Shown here: positions 9,908 to 21,800 of the stretch, one piece after another
How the letters are laid out: each line of letters opens with the position of its first letter
Position numbering within the stretch: position 1 is the stretch's first letter
Origin: Perkinsus olseni
Lineage: Eukaryota; Perkinsozoa; Perkinsida
Reading direction: 5' to 3'
Assembly: GCA_013115125.1 (NCBI GenBank)
Contig: JABANN010000146.1
Location: forward strand, 1-61,863
Length of the DNA stretch: 61,863 nucleotides
Notes under the pieces: model-generated
Seen by the model: the letters and a program-made list of their open reading frames with translations, nothing else
Told to the model about the DNA's origin: nothing
The model's database searches: none
Made by a program: the position numbers and the translations under genes

Positions 9908-11075
9908 TTGTATCCTTGAAGTTAACGCGGTGGGGGCAAAAGAATTTGTTCAGTGGTGATCGGGTTCCCTCAGCGTAGCTAACGGTGTGCATGCGTGCAC
10001 CGCGCCATCACCAAAAGACTCAGCGGCTGGTGGTCATCGCCTGTAGCTCCGACAGCGCAGCTCATCGCCAAATTCCGATGCCTTGCTGCTCAGAGGTGGA
10101 AGCCAGGGCCTCTGAAGTCTCTATTGTTGAGATTGTTACGGTGTCGTTACGCATAAATATGCAACACATAGGGAGACAGCGGCGTGACCTTGGACCCGTC
10201 CCTACGACCAGCCGAGTGTTCAGATGCGCTCAAGGACAGGAGGATGAAGGGTGACGCTGTCACGATTGTGAGACGACAGTTCGGTTCTCCTCATGCCTAC
10301 GAAGATAGACTATCCTTCCCTAGACGGCCGTGTGAACCATACCAATATCCCTCCACATGGAGGAGGCTGCACGTGTTTCTGGGACAGTTGCACGCCCCGC
10401 ACGGCGGGGGTTTGGCCGAGAACGGGTTCTGGCTTGGAAGAGAACAACACCAGAGTTCAAGACTACTCTTCAACTGGCTTAGGCTGCCTTTGCTCGGAAG
10501 AACTACCCCACCCAGCAGAGCTCATGTAACTCCTCAGCACATTGCTAGCTAGCTGCCCCCTCGCCGCTTCGACTGCTGTCTCCTGGTTTTCGGTTGTGAG
10601 TGAGCGCTCAACCCCCTCACTTTTGTATTCACCAGCACCTCTACACCACTCACACGTACCACGTCTACTGGAACCTCCCGGATCGCCTCTAGCCACTGCT
10701 CCCGGTAAGAGTCCCTACCAGAAGGTGCCACCAGAAGGTGCCACCAGAAGTAACGTGTTGATCCTCGCGCTAGTGGATGCTGCTATAGGATCTCTTCATT
10801 GTGGCGTTTTGATGAAGCTCCCCTTGCCTCTCCGGCCTTGACAGCTCTGCATTGCTTTGCACACTTCGAGGTCACTTGCTGAAGTCTCTTTGTTTTGCAC
10901 CACACCCCCTTCGATATTCTACGAGGGTGACTAAGATGAATAACACAAAACCCGTTGGTCAACAGACTAAAAGTCACCGAACATGCAAATGTCAGAGAGA
11001 GGAACATAATAGTAATCATGCATGCTCAACTACACCCTCCTCACTCGAGCCCACCACTTGGTGTCTTCAAGTTCA
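9908..11075. other. intergenic region with one possible cysteine-rich exon
   Basis: Most of this stretch has no supported gene. The plus frame 10293-10529 contains a cysteine-rich stretch (GGCTCFWDSCTPRTAG, then GLGCLCSEEL) that could be an exon of a small secreted protein. It has no signal peptide in frame. A short direct repeat, AGAAGGTGCCACC, lies near 10718-10745. Confidence 0.3.
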
Positions 11076-11437
11076 TCATCTCACCGTGTTGAAAAGAAAC
11101 TCAGCGATTCTGCCAGACCATTCATCGAGGAGGGTCGTATGTTCTCGCATCAGGCTTGCTGCTGCTCTCTTCACGGCAGTTCTGCGCTGACGGTGTCCAT
11201 GAAAGTGAGCTCGCCTCAGCTTCTTACGCTTCATCTCGCTCGTGTTTCCGACGGAGTAATTCTGCATTTTCCGCCCTCAAACGAGCCAATGATTGCCTGC
11301 GGCAGAGAACTCGAATCCGAAAAGACTCGCCATGCTCACTCGAGGCGCCGTAGTTCTGCTTCCTTTGATTCGATCAAAGACACCATCCCCTCAGCCGCGG
11401 AGGTGCTCGTTGCGCTCATGCCCCTGAAGATGAACAT
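11076..11437 (-). CDS. small coiled-coil protein, three exons
   Basis: The exons are 11340-11437, 11228-11296 and 11076-11181. The introns are 43 bp (11297-11339) and 46 bp (11182-11227), both GT-AG and both bridging stops in the unspliced frame. The spliced product is 90 residues. Its middle (near EAELRRLEQSLARLRAENAE) is a regular leucine heptad coiled coil followed by a basic stretch. A second in-frame ATG lies at 11419. The stop overlaps a GTGAGATGA that could itself be a donor, so a further exon is possible. It resembles in style, but not in sequence, the coiled-coil gene at 48972-49352. Function unknown. Confidence 0.55.
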
Positions 11438-12390
11438 AGAATAGATAATGATGGTGTCACTCGAAACATTCGAAAAATAGTTTCGGATCCCCAGACGAAG
11501 GACGGGTGGGCCCTCCCTTGGAGTAGTCGAATCATCGAGGCCTTCCTGGGCAAAATCGAACTGGTTGGGGCCATATTTTTTTCAAATTTTCAGACAAAAT
11601 ATTTCATAGTCCGAGATCTGACGGCGCACCCTGCGTGTTGATGATGAGGGGTTGAAGGGCCGTATCCTTGACTGCTTGGGCGGATCCTGAATAAAAAGAC
11701 TTCCTCATGAAACTACAGCGCAAAAGCACGGCAACCTGCGCACATTTTAATGGCGGGTAGAGAGAGATCAGTCCTCTCCCCGTGGCCCACACCTAGCGCG
11801 TTCGCAGTGGCCGGTCGTACGGCTATGCTGGGAGGGGTTGGGCGGCCAAATGGCGATTGTCCACGCAAGAGTCTTCGACCGGAGGCCTACTGTGAGAGTT
11901 AAGGACTGCGAGAAGGCTGAGCATAGTTCTCACATGAGGACGATGAAGGTGACCCTGGGAGCTGAGGCGATGGGCTCTGACACGAAAGAAGCTGGCGAGA
12001 CTCCAGGCGAGTTTGGTGGTACGCCAGCTGCCGGGTAAGTCGATCGTTGATGTCCCTCAATAGAGCCACGCGGTGGGGCACCTCCTCCGGGCACCTACGG
12101 ACGCGGGATGAATCGGCTCGGTACCTTCCCTTCTACACTCACCGGTTTCGAGCAACGGCGGGGGCAAAGTTGTTGAACTCCGATGGGAACTCCATGGGCG
12201 TTGACGGGAAGGTCGAACTTGCACTGGTAGAGAGTTCAGTAATATTGAAGACAACAATACAGCATCCTCGGTGACCGGAAATTTTCTACAGCTCATCAGC
12301 ATGACGCGAGGAAGCCTTCGACTGATCGGAATTGAGTGCTCGGACGAAGTCCGCGATCACTCGAACCCAATCCTGGCGGGTCTCTGAAAG
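11438..12390. other. intergenic, no supported gene
   Basis: Short frames on both strands lack motifs. This is the downstream region of the canopy-like gene and the upstream region of the coiled-coil gene. Confidence 0.35.
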
Positions 12391-13373
12391 TCAGCTCGGT
12401 TGCATCCGAAGAGCCGCAGCGATTCGCAGTTCACTTTTCCCCGTGAAAGTGTCGTCCTCGAACCCTGTCATCCTCATGAACTCCTTCAGTGTTATCTCGT
12501 CGTCTTCATGTCGACTCGGAACGACCGCTGATTGATCAGTAGCAGCGCAATAGGAATTGCACAGCCAGACGGCGGGGGTGTCTTCTCCCTCCGTCGCCCA
12601 CCTCTGCACCAACTCGTATTCACCGACCTCCTCTGACGGTAAGATGATTAATTCCACAGCGGAGCGAAGGTCTCACCGACTAATTGTTGGCACATTGCAG
12701 AGAGGCGTCTGGACCACTGCTGACCGCCCATCTGTATCGACCCTCCACCGCCGCCTGCCCGACCGTCGAGCGTCAGAGTCTCCGGAGGATTCACTCCCAC
12801 ACCGGACAAGACGTTCTCACCATCCACCTGAGAGGCATCGCGGGATGACCAGTCCTGTAAACCCGTCGAGATGCGGTGATGACTGGTGGTCGAAGCTCAC
12901 CCCTCGTCTGATGCCGTAGCCGTCGAATGACTTCTCCTTACAGAGCGCGTCGAACTTGTCGATGATCTCATATTCAGGAAGCTGCCTGGCCTGAAGGAGA
13001 TGCCTGATAACCGTTTGATAGAAGCGCTCTTCTCAGGCGGGTCCAGATCGCCGCGCAGCTGCACGTCGTGAAGGGCCCGAGCCTTCAGGCACCCGTATCT
13101 TCGTAGCATCTTTCCGAAGCGATTCATGAATGTGATAACTGATGGCTCGACATGCGTCGCATCGGTACCGCTGGGGCAATGTAGGTGAGTACATGTCCTG
13201 AGGCATATGGAGTGGTACCACGCGTATCGCTTATCGGTCACCTCCTGGCTGAGGTTAGGGGCTTCTAGCTTTATCTGTTGCATCACTCGACGACCATCCG
13301 CCTTGTAAGCTGCTGGTACCGCAAGAAAGATCAAGGCGGCGGTACAATAGGACAACCGAGTTGATGAAACCAT
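12391..13373 (-). CDS. canopy-like (DUF3456, saposin-type) ER protein
   Basis: I read five exons: 13242-13373, 13065-13197, about 12901-13031, 12677-12827 and 12391-12632. The introns are 44, about 33-36, 73 and 44 bp, and the frame closes to 262 residues. ATG 13373 starts a signal peptide (MVSSTRLSYCTAALIFLA). The mature part has the six-cysteine canopy/saposin pattern: RCDACRAISYHI, then ALCKEKSFDGYGI, then MCQQLVEEVGEYELV and LCNSYC. From family knowledge, canopy proteins reside in the ER and help fold client receptors or secreted proteins. The third splice (13032-13064) has two possible acceptors 3 nt apart. No KDEL-type tail is seen; the end is ALRMQPS. It lies just downstream of TSR3 on the same strand. 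Confidence 0.72.
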
Positions 13374-13485
13374 TGGACACCAACTCACGACGACGCACGC
13401 CCAAAGAGGCACTACGAGGTCCTCCTCAGTATTCTGAAGAGCCGTGGATGGCCACGCAACTCGACGAGTTGCAGAAACGTTGGTA

Positions 13486-14270
13486 TTATTTTTCGATGTA
13501 ATTGCCGCAAGCATCGACCTGCCTCGTCTCCTCCTCTTCATAATCTTCCTCGTCACTGGAAGAGTCGCTGGAAGGCATCATCCGCGCCTGCCGATGCGCC
13601 GCTTCCTCCTCCAAGTCCCGCAAGAACTTTCGCTCGGCTTCCTCGACCTCCTCGGAGTTGTTACAACCCGCGTACAACTCGAGCACGTCCCGGTTGAGTT
13701 CGAAGAACTCCTCCCCCCAACCAAAACTGGCGTTCAGGGTGTCCTCGGCGAACTCCCGATAACCTGTGATGTAGGCCGCCGCACAGAGGGCCTCGGCCGT
13801 ACACAACTTTCCCCTCTTGCCAAAGTTAATGGGATTGGCAGCGACCAAGGTCATCGGCAGCAATCGATAGTGATGAGGAGGGACCTTCATGCGCCTGAGA
13901 CACGCATCAAGCGACCAATACCGATGGCGCTGGCGTACTTGGGTATCTCATCGAGTCTGTTCCAGGAGCAGTTGATCGCTCCAATGCCGCTCTTGGCGAC
14001 AATTTCTCGGTCGCCGCCCGAAAGGTAGGCCTTCCCCTCAGCCGACAGCAAGATGCCCTGACGGTTGAGAACGTTTTAGCGAAGGAGATCTGGTCGGTGT
14101 ACTACTTGAAAGGGAACGTGTGGCTTCAAAGCCTTGGCTGAGCCTCTCTTCACCAGCCGCATTCCTGTGTCCTTTTTCGGATCATTCTGGTGGAACTCGA
14201 ACATGACCAGTCGGGGGTTCTTCTCGGCAAGTCGAGGAGCTTCGGTTGTTTCGGAAGGTTCGAGAGGCAT
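13486..14270 (-). CDS. TSR3: TSR3, 18S rRNA aminocarboxypropyltransferase
   Basis: There are three exons (14106-14270, 13939-14057, 13486-13894) with introns of 48 and 44 bp. The spliced frame gives 230 residues. TSR3 landmarks in order are: MFEFHQNDPKKDTGMRL (N-terminal domain), the DREIV segment, CSWNRLDEIP, LVAANPINFGK, EALCAAAYITGY, FGWGEEFFELNRDVLELY and CNNSEEV. Known role: transfer of the 3-amino-3-carboxypropyl group from SAM to the hypermodified pseudouridine of 18S rRNA, a late cytoplasmic step of small-subunit maturation. The C-terminus is acidic and Ser-rich (near SSDSSSDEEDYEEEE), as in many eukaryotic TSR3 proteins. ATG 14270 is chosen because it directly precedes the conserved domain. 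Length is normal for the family. Confidence 0.92.
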
Positions 14271-14298
14271 ACTATACAGCAGAAGAATAACACTCGCC

Positions 14299-14360
14299 GG
14301 GGATCGAACCTGGGTCATTCAACTCGACACGATCCGACAATAGGAGTCAATCTCATTATT
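14299..14360 (-). mobile_element. tRNA-like B-box fragment, possible SINE relic
   Basis: On the minus strand CAGGTTCGATCCCCGGC matches a pol III B box within a T-arm. The sequence after it (GCGAGTGTTATT) is like that following the B box at 18429 (GCAAGGGTATTTT). No convincing acceptor stem or anticodon arm is present, so it is not a tRNA gene. Confidence 0.4.
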
Positions 14361-14623
14361 AACGACTATAAGCTGCAGTTGACTGATGGTTCTGGATTGA
14401 ATAAAAAACAGCGCGACTTGGCTCACCTCACCACGCCTACCACCACCACGACAGCACAGTGATGCTCCGAGGAGGGCCTCTGCCCGGTCATGATGGTGAC
14501 GCAATGAGCAGCAACAACAGCAGCAGTTGGCTAGTAGAAAAAATGGTACTTGAATCTTTCCTCCCCACTCGACATAGTACCCTCAGGGGCCTACGAACGG
14601 TGGAATCTGGCCGGCATTGGTAC

Positions 14624-16706
<2,083 letters not shown>

Positions 16707-16763
16707 CTGCAAAGAAAGGAGTGTTTGACCTTGCGCCGTAGCGCACAATGTCCTCAACTTAAC

Positions 16764-17096
16764 CTATTTTGTATCATGCCGCCTCAACCTCAAGACACGT
16801 ATCCAACCGTTTCGCCCCAGTACTACCTTAGCACCCCGATTATCGTATCCAGCGCCACCAGCAGGAGCACCTCTAGGATCCCTAGACATTACAAAGGACA
16901 CAAAGATCGCCTGAAGCCCACCATCCACATGTAGACACAGGACGAGGAGAAGCCTTCTGCTCCTGGCCGCGACAACCGCGCACGCCATTATGATCGATTT
17001 CAATGAGCACATGAATCTCGTAGTGGCGTTACCTGATAGGCCGGCAATAAAAATGCAGAGTCGAACGCCAATCGTAACCATGGCGTCGGTGAGCAC
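16764..17096 (-). CDS. possible small membrane protein of unknown function
   Basis: Two stretches look coding: one around 17050-17090 (LTDAMVTIGVRLCIFIAGL), and one at 16764-16985 containing a hydrophobic segment (LQAIFVSFVM) followed by a Gly-rich basic tail (PRGAPAGGAGYDNRGAK). A GT-AG intron starting at the GTAACGCC near 17031 probably lies between them. It lies just upstream of the MAP kinase on the same strand. It is not recognised. Confidence 0.35.
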   Translation of the reverse strand: MLTDAMVTIGVRLCIFIAGLSGNATTRFMCSLKSIIMACAVVAARSRRLLLVLCLHVDGGLQAIFVSFVMSRDPRGAPAGGAGYDNRGAKVVLGRNGWIRVLRLRRHDTK

Positions 17097-17308
17097 CGGG
17101 CTTATCTGTTTGGAAGGTCAGAATCGTTTTTATGTTTGCTTACAATTTAGTTTCGTGGAAGGCGACGAGGACGGACGTGAAGTGTCTGACTTCGGGTTCC
17201 TCGGATAAGTCTGTTACAGACTGATTAATCATGCACTTTTCGAGAGATCAACTCCCCAGCTCGAAGTCTCGTGTTACGAGTTGTTAATGGAGTGGTATGG
17301 GGTTCGGC

Positions 17309-17325
17309 GTATCTTAGGTTGAAGC
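17309..17325 (+). other. dispersed motif GTATCTTAGGTTGAAGC, exact consensus copy
   Basis: This is one of at least 13 copies in the window (see findings). It is intergenic here. The copy on the opposite strand at 18039-18054 faces it 730 bp away. Confidence 0.7.
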
Positions 17326-17537
17326 AAGGCGAGTATCTTTCCTGTGGATAGTCAACCTCAATGGTCAAGAGTCCAAGTCGAGGTCTGAAGACACCCAGGC
17401 CATCAGAAGCCTACAAGCCCACCCCTCCTAACTATCACTCCTTCGCTGGGCCGCCCGTCACGCAAGTAGGAATTCTATTGACGCTGGGGAAGTAGCATAA
17501 AATCACTCCACTCAGAATACCAAAGGCAACCGAAATG

Positions 17538-18380
17538 TCAAAGTGCTGGCGAATCCGGAAGGCCAACCCTTGAACGCTTCGGAGAGAGTGCGGCTTTGCG
17601 GGGTGAGAGGAATCTTTTAACTTCGTCTTGTGCATGCTCGTCGCAAAGATACGCTGCCCTGATGAGGTTTGCTTCGCGGCTGGGAGCTGGGACGTCGGAC
17701 AGGAAGTGATTGTCAATTTTTCTATCAGAAACGAATGGCTGATGCCCGTCACAATCAAGTAATATGGTATTCCTCTGTGGGTGGTATCTTTCACTCAGGT
17801 ACACTCTGCCGAGGTCGAGGTCGGTATCTCTTCCGTATCCAAAACCGATAAAGATATCTCCAGGATTGACCGAGGAGATCCCCGTCACATTTCGGTAGGA
17901 GTTGGGGGATTTACGGTATGAGACTATCTTCTCAGGCCAACCGCGTATGAGCCTCTGCTGGACGAGATTGTCGTTCATGTAAAGACACCCGCAGTGGCCG
18001 ATGTCCCGCCGGCGTTCGTCATGTGCGTGATGTGCCAGGGTCAACCTAAGATACCTCCTCTCACCCAGATGCATCCGAGCAGAGGTCAACACCCTTTCGG
18101 TCAGCCACAGAGTCCCCAACTCGACTGTCGACTTCGGGCTGGTCCCGGCCGGGGAGACCAGCGCCAAAATTATACAGCTTTTCAATACTGGTGAGGCGTG
18201 CTTTTGCCATACCACTCCTCTCGCAACTCTTGCCTCAGGTTCCCGTGTAGCTCAGATTGCGTGGAAGACCTCTGAGCCTTTCTCGGTAGATCCTGACTGC
18301 TGTCCGGCGACGATCCCCGTCGGAGGCGCCGCCAAGTACAGTTTGAGAATCTCGCCGGAGAGAGGGCAGACTATAGAAGG
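17538..18380 (-). CDS. unrecognised multi-exon protein
   Basis: A long minus frame (17538-18215) includes stretches that read as protein, such as SVNPGDIFIGFGYGRDTDLD and HFLSDVPAPSREANLIRAAY. A further frame upstream (about 18250-18370, CPLSGEILKLYLAAPPTG) is probably another exon. The 18215 opening codon is GTG, so the true start is upstream. A copy of the dispersed motif at 18039-18054 interrupts the open frame and may mark an intron. No domain is recognised. The gene diverges from the large CFAP65-like gene, which begins a few hundred bases to the right. Confidence 0.4.
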
Positions 18381-18426
18381 TTTGGTGGTGGCAACAGCGA
18401 CGGCTGGGGTGATAAAATACCCTTGC

Positions 18427-18520
18427 CGGGGATCGAACCTGGATGCATTCCATTGTCAGCCGTCCGTCGAGGATTACTCGAAGCTCGGAGCTGACAGTGG
18501 AAATAATTATCATATGATGC
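18427..18520 (-). mobile_element. tRNA-like B-box fragment, possible SINE relic
   Basis: CAGGTTCGATCCCCGGCAAG on the minus strand is a good B box. An A-box-like GAGCTTCGAGTAATC lies about 45 nt before it. It is similar to the fragment at 14299. Confidence 0.4.
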
Positions 18521-18587
18521 ACGAAGCTCAGGAGGTTCCTTTGAGGGTAAGCCCGGAGACCGCGTACGCCGGTGGGGTATCGTGTTT

Positions 18588-18864
18588 CTGCTACCAACAC
18601 GTGTACAATAGAATTCTTATGAATTTATGCTACCAACACGTGTACGATAGAATTNNNNNNNNNNNNNNNNNNNNNNNNNNNNNNNNNNNNNNNNNNNNNN
18701 NNNNNNNNNNNNNNNNNNNNNNNNNNNNNNNNNNNNNNNNNNNNNNNNNNNNNTCTTATGAATTTATGCTACCAACACGTGTACAATAGAATTCTTATGA
18801 ATTTATGCTACCAACACGTGTACAATAGAATTCTTATGAATTTATGCTACCAACACGTGTACAA
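18588..18864 (+). repeat. 39-bp minisatellite with an ACACGTGT core, interrupted by gap
   Basis: Five copies are visible on either side of the gap 18655-18753. Each is built on CTACCAACACGTGTACAATA followed by GAATTCTTATGAATTTATG. Copies differ by at most a base or two. The unit is 39 bp (13 codons) and is open in one plus frame (NLCYQHVYNRILM), and that frame runs on into the first candidate exon of the CFAP65-like gene. The core ACACGTGT is a palindrome containing CACGTG, and GAATTC is a second palindrome. Confidence 0.9.
18655..18753. other. assembly gap (99 N)
   Basis: It lies inside the 39-bp minisatellite; the true copy number is unknown. Confidence 0.95.
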
Positions 18865-18899
18865 TTTGCGTAACGGAAATTGCCTGAATCATTCTTCTC

Positions 18900-21800
18900 C
18901 CCGCGAGCCGCCCCCAAGGTACGTGGCGTCGCCAAAGTACCCCATCTCCTCTTCACCCACAGTGCATCAGCTGACCAAAAGATTTTCACCACTGAGGAAG
19001 GCCATGCCCGCATTGATTTGGGTAAATACCCCCGCGTCCCGCCCGGCTAGAGTCGCGTCAGGCTCCTGTGCACCGGAAGTATCGCACACAGCCAGCTTTA
19101 CCGTAACCAACGCTACTGCTGTGAGAACCGCATTCGCCGTCCGACCTGTTATGAGAGCATCCTTGGTAGAGAGCCCTCCAGGGGTTGAACTGCTTCAGGG
19201 CGGACCCCCCTCAGGTCGCGGGCAGCCCGTTCGACGTCCGCCTTCCGGACGGCACATCAGTCGGTCCATCGAACCCCTGTTCGATAGGCCCGCTGGAATC
19301 GGTACCTCTGATAGTCTCGTACAAGTCTTCGACCGTCCTTGAGAGAGTGTCCGCGGAATTCGAGATCTCCACGGTCGGAGTGTTGAAGAACACCCTCAAG
19401 CTTGCTGCAGCTGCAAAATGCGAACCCATCCCAGTCAAAGTCAACGCCAAGAGCCTGTCGTTTGAGGAATTGCAAGTGGGCAAGGTTGCCACTAAGGTCT
19501 TCTATATTACGAACGAGAGCCCGAACGTGAGCACTCAGTATCAAGTGGTCCATGCTCGCTGCAGCGATGTCGGAGAAGGAGTGGGGTACTCGGTGCTGGA
19601 GATTGATAACTCATGCGGTGCCATCGCCCCTAAATCCACTGCCACTATCACCGTGACCGCGCGCCCCGAAATTCCCGTGAACTACTATCGTCGACTTTGG
19701 ATACTCGTCAGACATGCCTCGGAGCCCCTCTATGTTGATTGCATCGTCAACAGCTTCGACGGTGACCAGCATCCGATGAAGCTGACCTACGCTCACGTCA
19801 AGTTGTGGCGAGCCATCACTGGCGCTGGACAAGACAGTTTTCCTCCGTCCAGCTCGGCGCATCGGCTGCCTCCAACTGCTGCCCTCGAGGATTCGGAAGG
19901 CCCCGCGGAACCTTGGGGAGAATTAACGAAGCCGCCGGGGATACTACCCGACAGTACGATCACTCTTGGGAAGTGCTTGCCAACTAGCGGGCCTCACACG
20001 AGGAGGGTTGTTGTGAGCAACCCTAGTCCGGGGAAGGTGGCCGTGTACTGGCCCAACCATCACAGCGCTTCCAAGCCTGCTTTCGATATCCGGCCAGAAG
20101 AGTTGGAAATACCCGGCTGTAGTAGTCGGGAGTTCACCCTCGAGTACCATCCAGCAGGAGAGGGCGACTACCGATATACGGTCGCGTCAATGGACTGCGT
20201 GATGGTACCGAAGGAAAACAGGTCGGTCGGGCCTCGAGACGCCGTTGGAGCCTGCCTTGTAGGAGCTATCGGATCGGCGATGCAGCTATGCTAGTCCCCC
20301 CGCACACCTCCACAGTGGTGGCGTCGGCCCACTCGTGGCCCTCTAGCTGTCGGGCACAACCAAAAGTGACAGTAAACTCGTCCACAGCAGGGAAAGCGAC
20401 CGTGAGGTTCCGAAGCCTGACCCCGGGGCAGACCGACGCGCAGGTCAGTCCAGCTGCACTCGATAGAACCGCTGTAGCCCCACTGCCGCAGGTCGTAGTC
20501 CTGTACAACCACAGTGACGTTGTCGTCGGCTATCGGGTCGAATGGCTCCTTGAAAAAGAGTCGGGCGATTCGTCCTCGGAGGCCTTCCGCTGCTTCCCTC
20601 CCATCGGGTGAGAGATGACGATGTTCAGCTGTCAGACTGCTGCCCTTCAGAGCGATCGAACCTCGAGCGTTTGCACTGGTGGCGGTGCTCTACCGCCCTC
20701 CAGTCGACAGCCCCGCGCAGGGAGGGGCTGTCGAGCACTCCGGAGCCTTCACCCTTCTTTTGAACGATCTCCCCGAGGCAAGGGTCAGGGGCATCGGGGT
20801 CCAGGGGAAGTGCTGGTTGGACTACCCTCTCAAGGTTGGATCAGACGAGAATCAGGTGATCAGTCTGGGAGAGGGCTAATTTCGTGGCGCAGTGACGCTT
20901 TGGACGGCCCTAAGGCTTTCGGGCTCTTCTCGCATGCTTCGTCGTCTGCATGAAAATTTCGTGGCGAAGTGACGATTTGGAAGGCTCTATTTCCTTCGAG
21001 CTCTCATCGAATGCTTTTGCGGAAATTCCGCATGAGAATTTCGTGGCGCAGTGACGGTGTGCGGCCTACCTGATACCAGCTATCGCTCTCGACTCCAATG
21101 GGCGTATCTAAGGTTGATCATAGGTCATCACATTTCCGCCCTGCATCACCGGAACAGTCGCCTCAGTGAGCGCGCCTCTTGTCAACCCTACCGGTGTACC
21201 TCTGAAATGGACGATCGACATACCAAGAGAGTACAGGAATCTTTTCTCCATCCCCGTCACGAACGGGGAGCTCCCTGCGTATGGGAGCACCAGCGTGTTG
21301 GTGACCTATCACCCGACTACGACTCGAGGCCGTGAGACTGATATTGGATGGTTGCAAGCAATGAGCGCTCCGCTGTAAGAGGCATTGGTATCTTTCTACT
21401 CTGTCTGATGCACGCTTCGATCCCACTCTCAGAGTCGGAGGTGGAAGGGAGTGTACAGTCCGCGTGAAGCTGCTCGGCTTCAGTCAAGATCCTCAAGTCC
21501 GCTGCGAGCCGCCGGCCATCGACCTCGGCCCGATACTAACACTTCACCGAATCACCGCGGCCGTCCGAGTAATCATCTGTCCGCATCTTAGGTTGATGCT
21601 AGGAAGATACGCATTTTCTAGGTGCGCAATCTCTCTAACGTAGAGGTCTGCTACGTCACTCGAGTGACCCTCCTGTCACACCAGTCCCCGCAGGGCGATC
21701 CACCTGTCCCCGAGGATACCGACCTTTCTGCATCTTGCAAGGTTCGACCTGAAGATACTAAAGGAAGGGTCGCACCGGGTGCCGCGCAGTCGGTGGTCTT

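Noticed and set aside
18588-18864. CRISPR-like array
   Set aside because: Units are head-to-tail without unique spacers; eukaryotic minisatellite.
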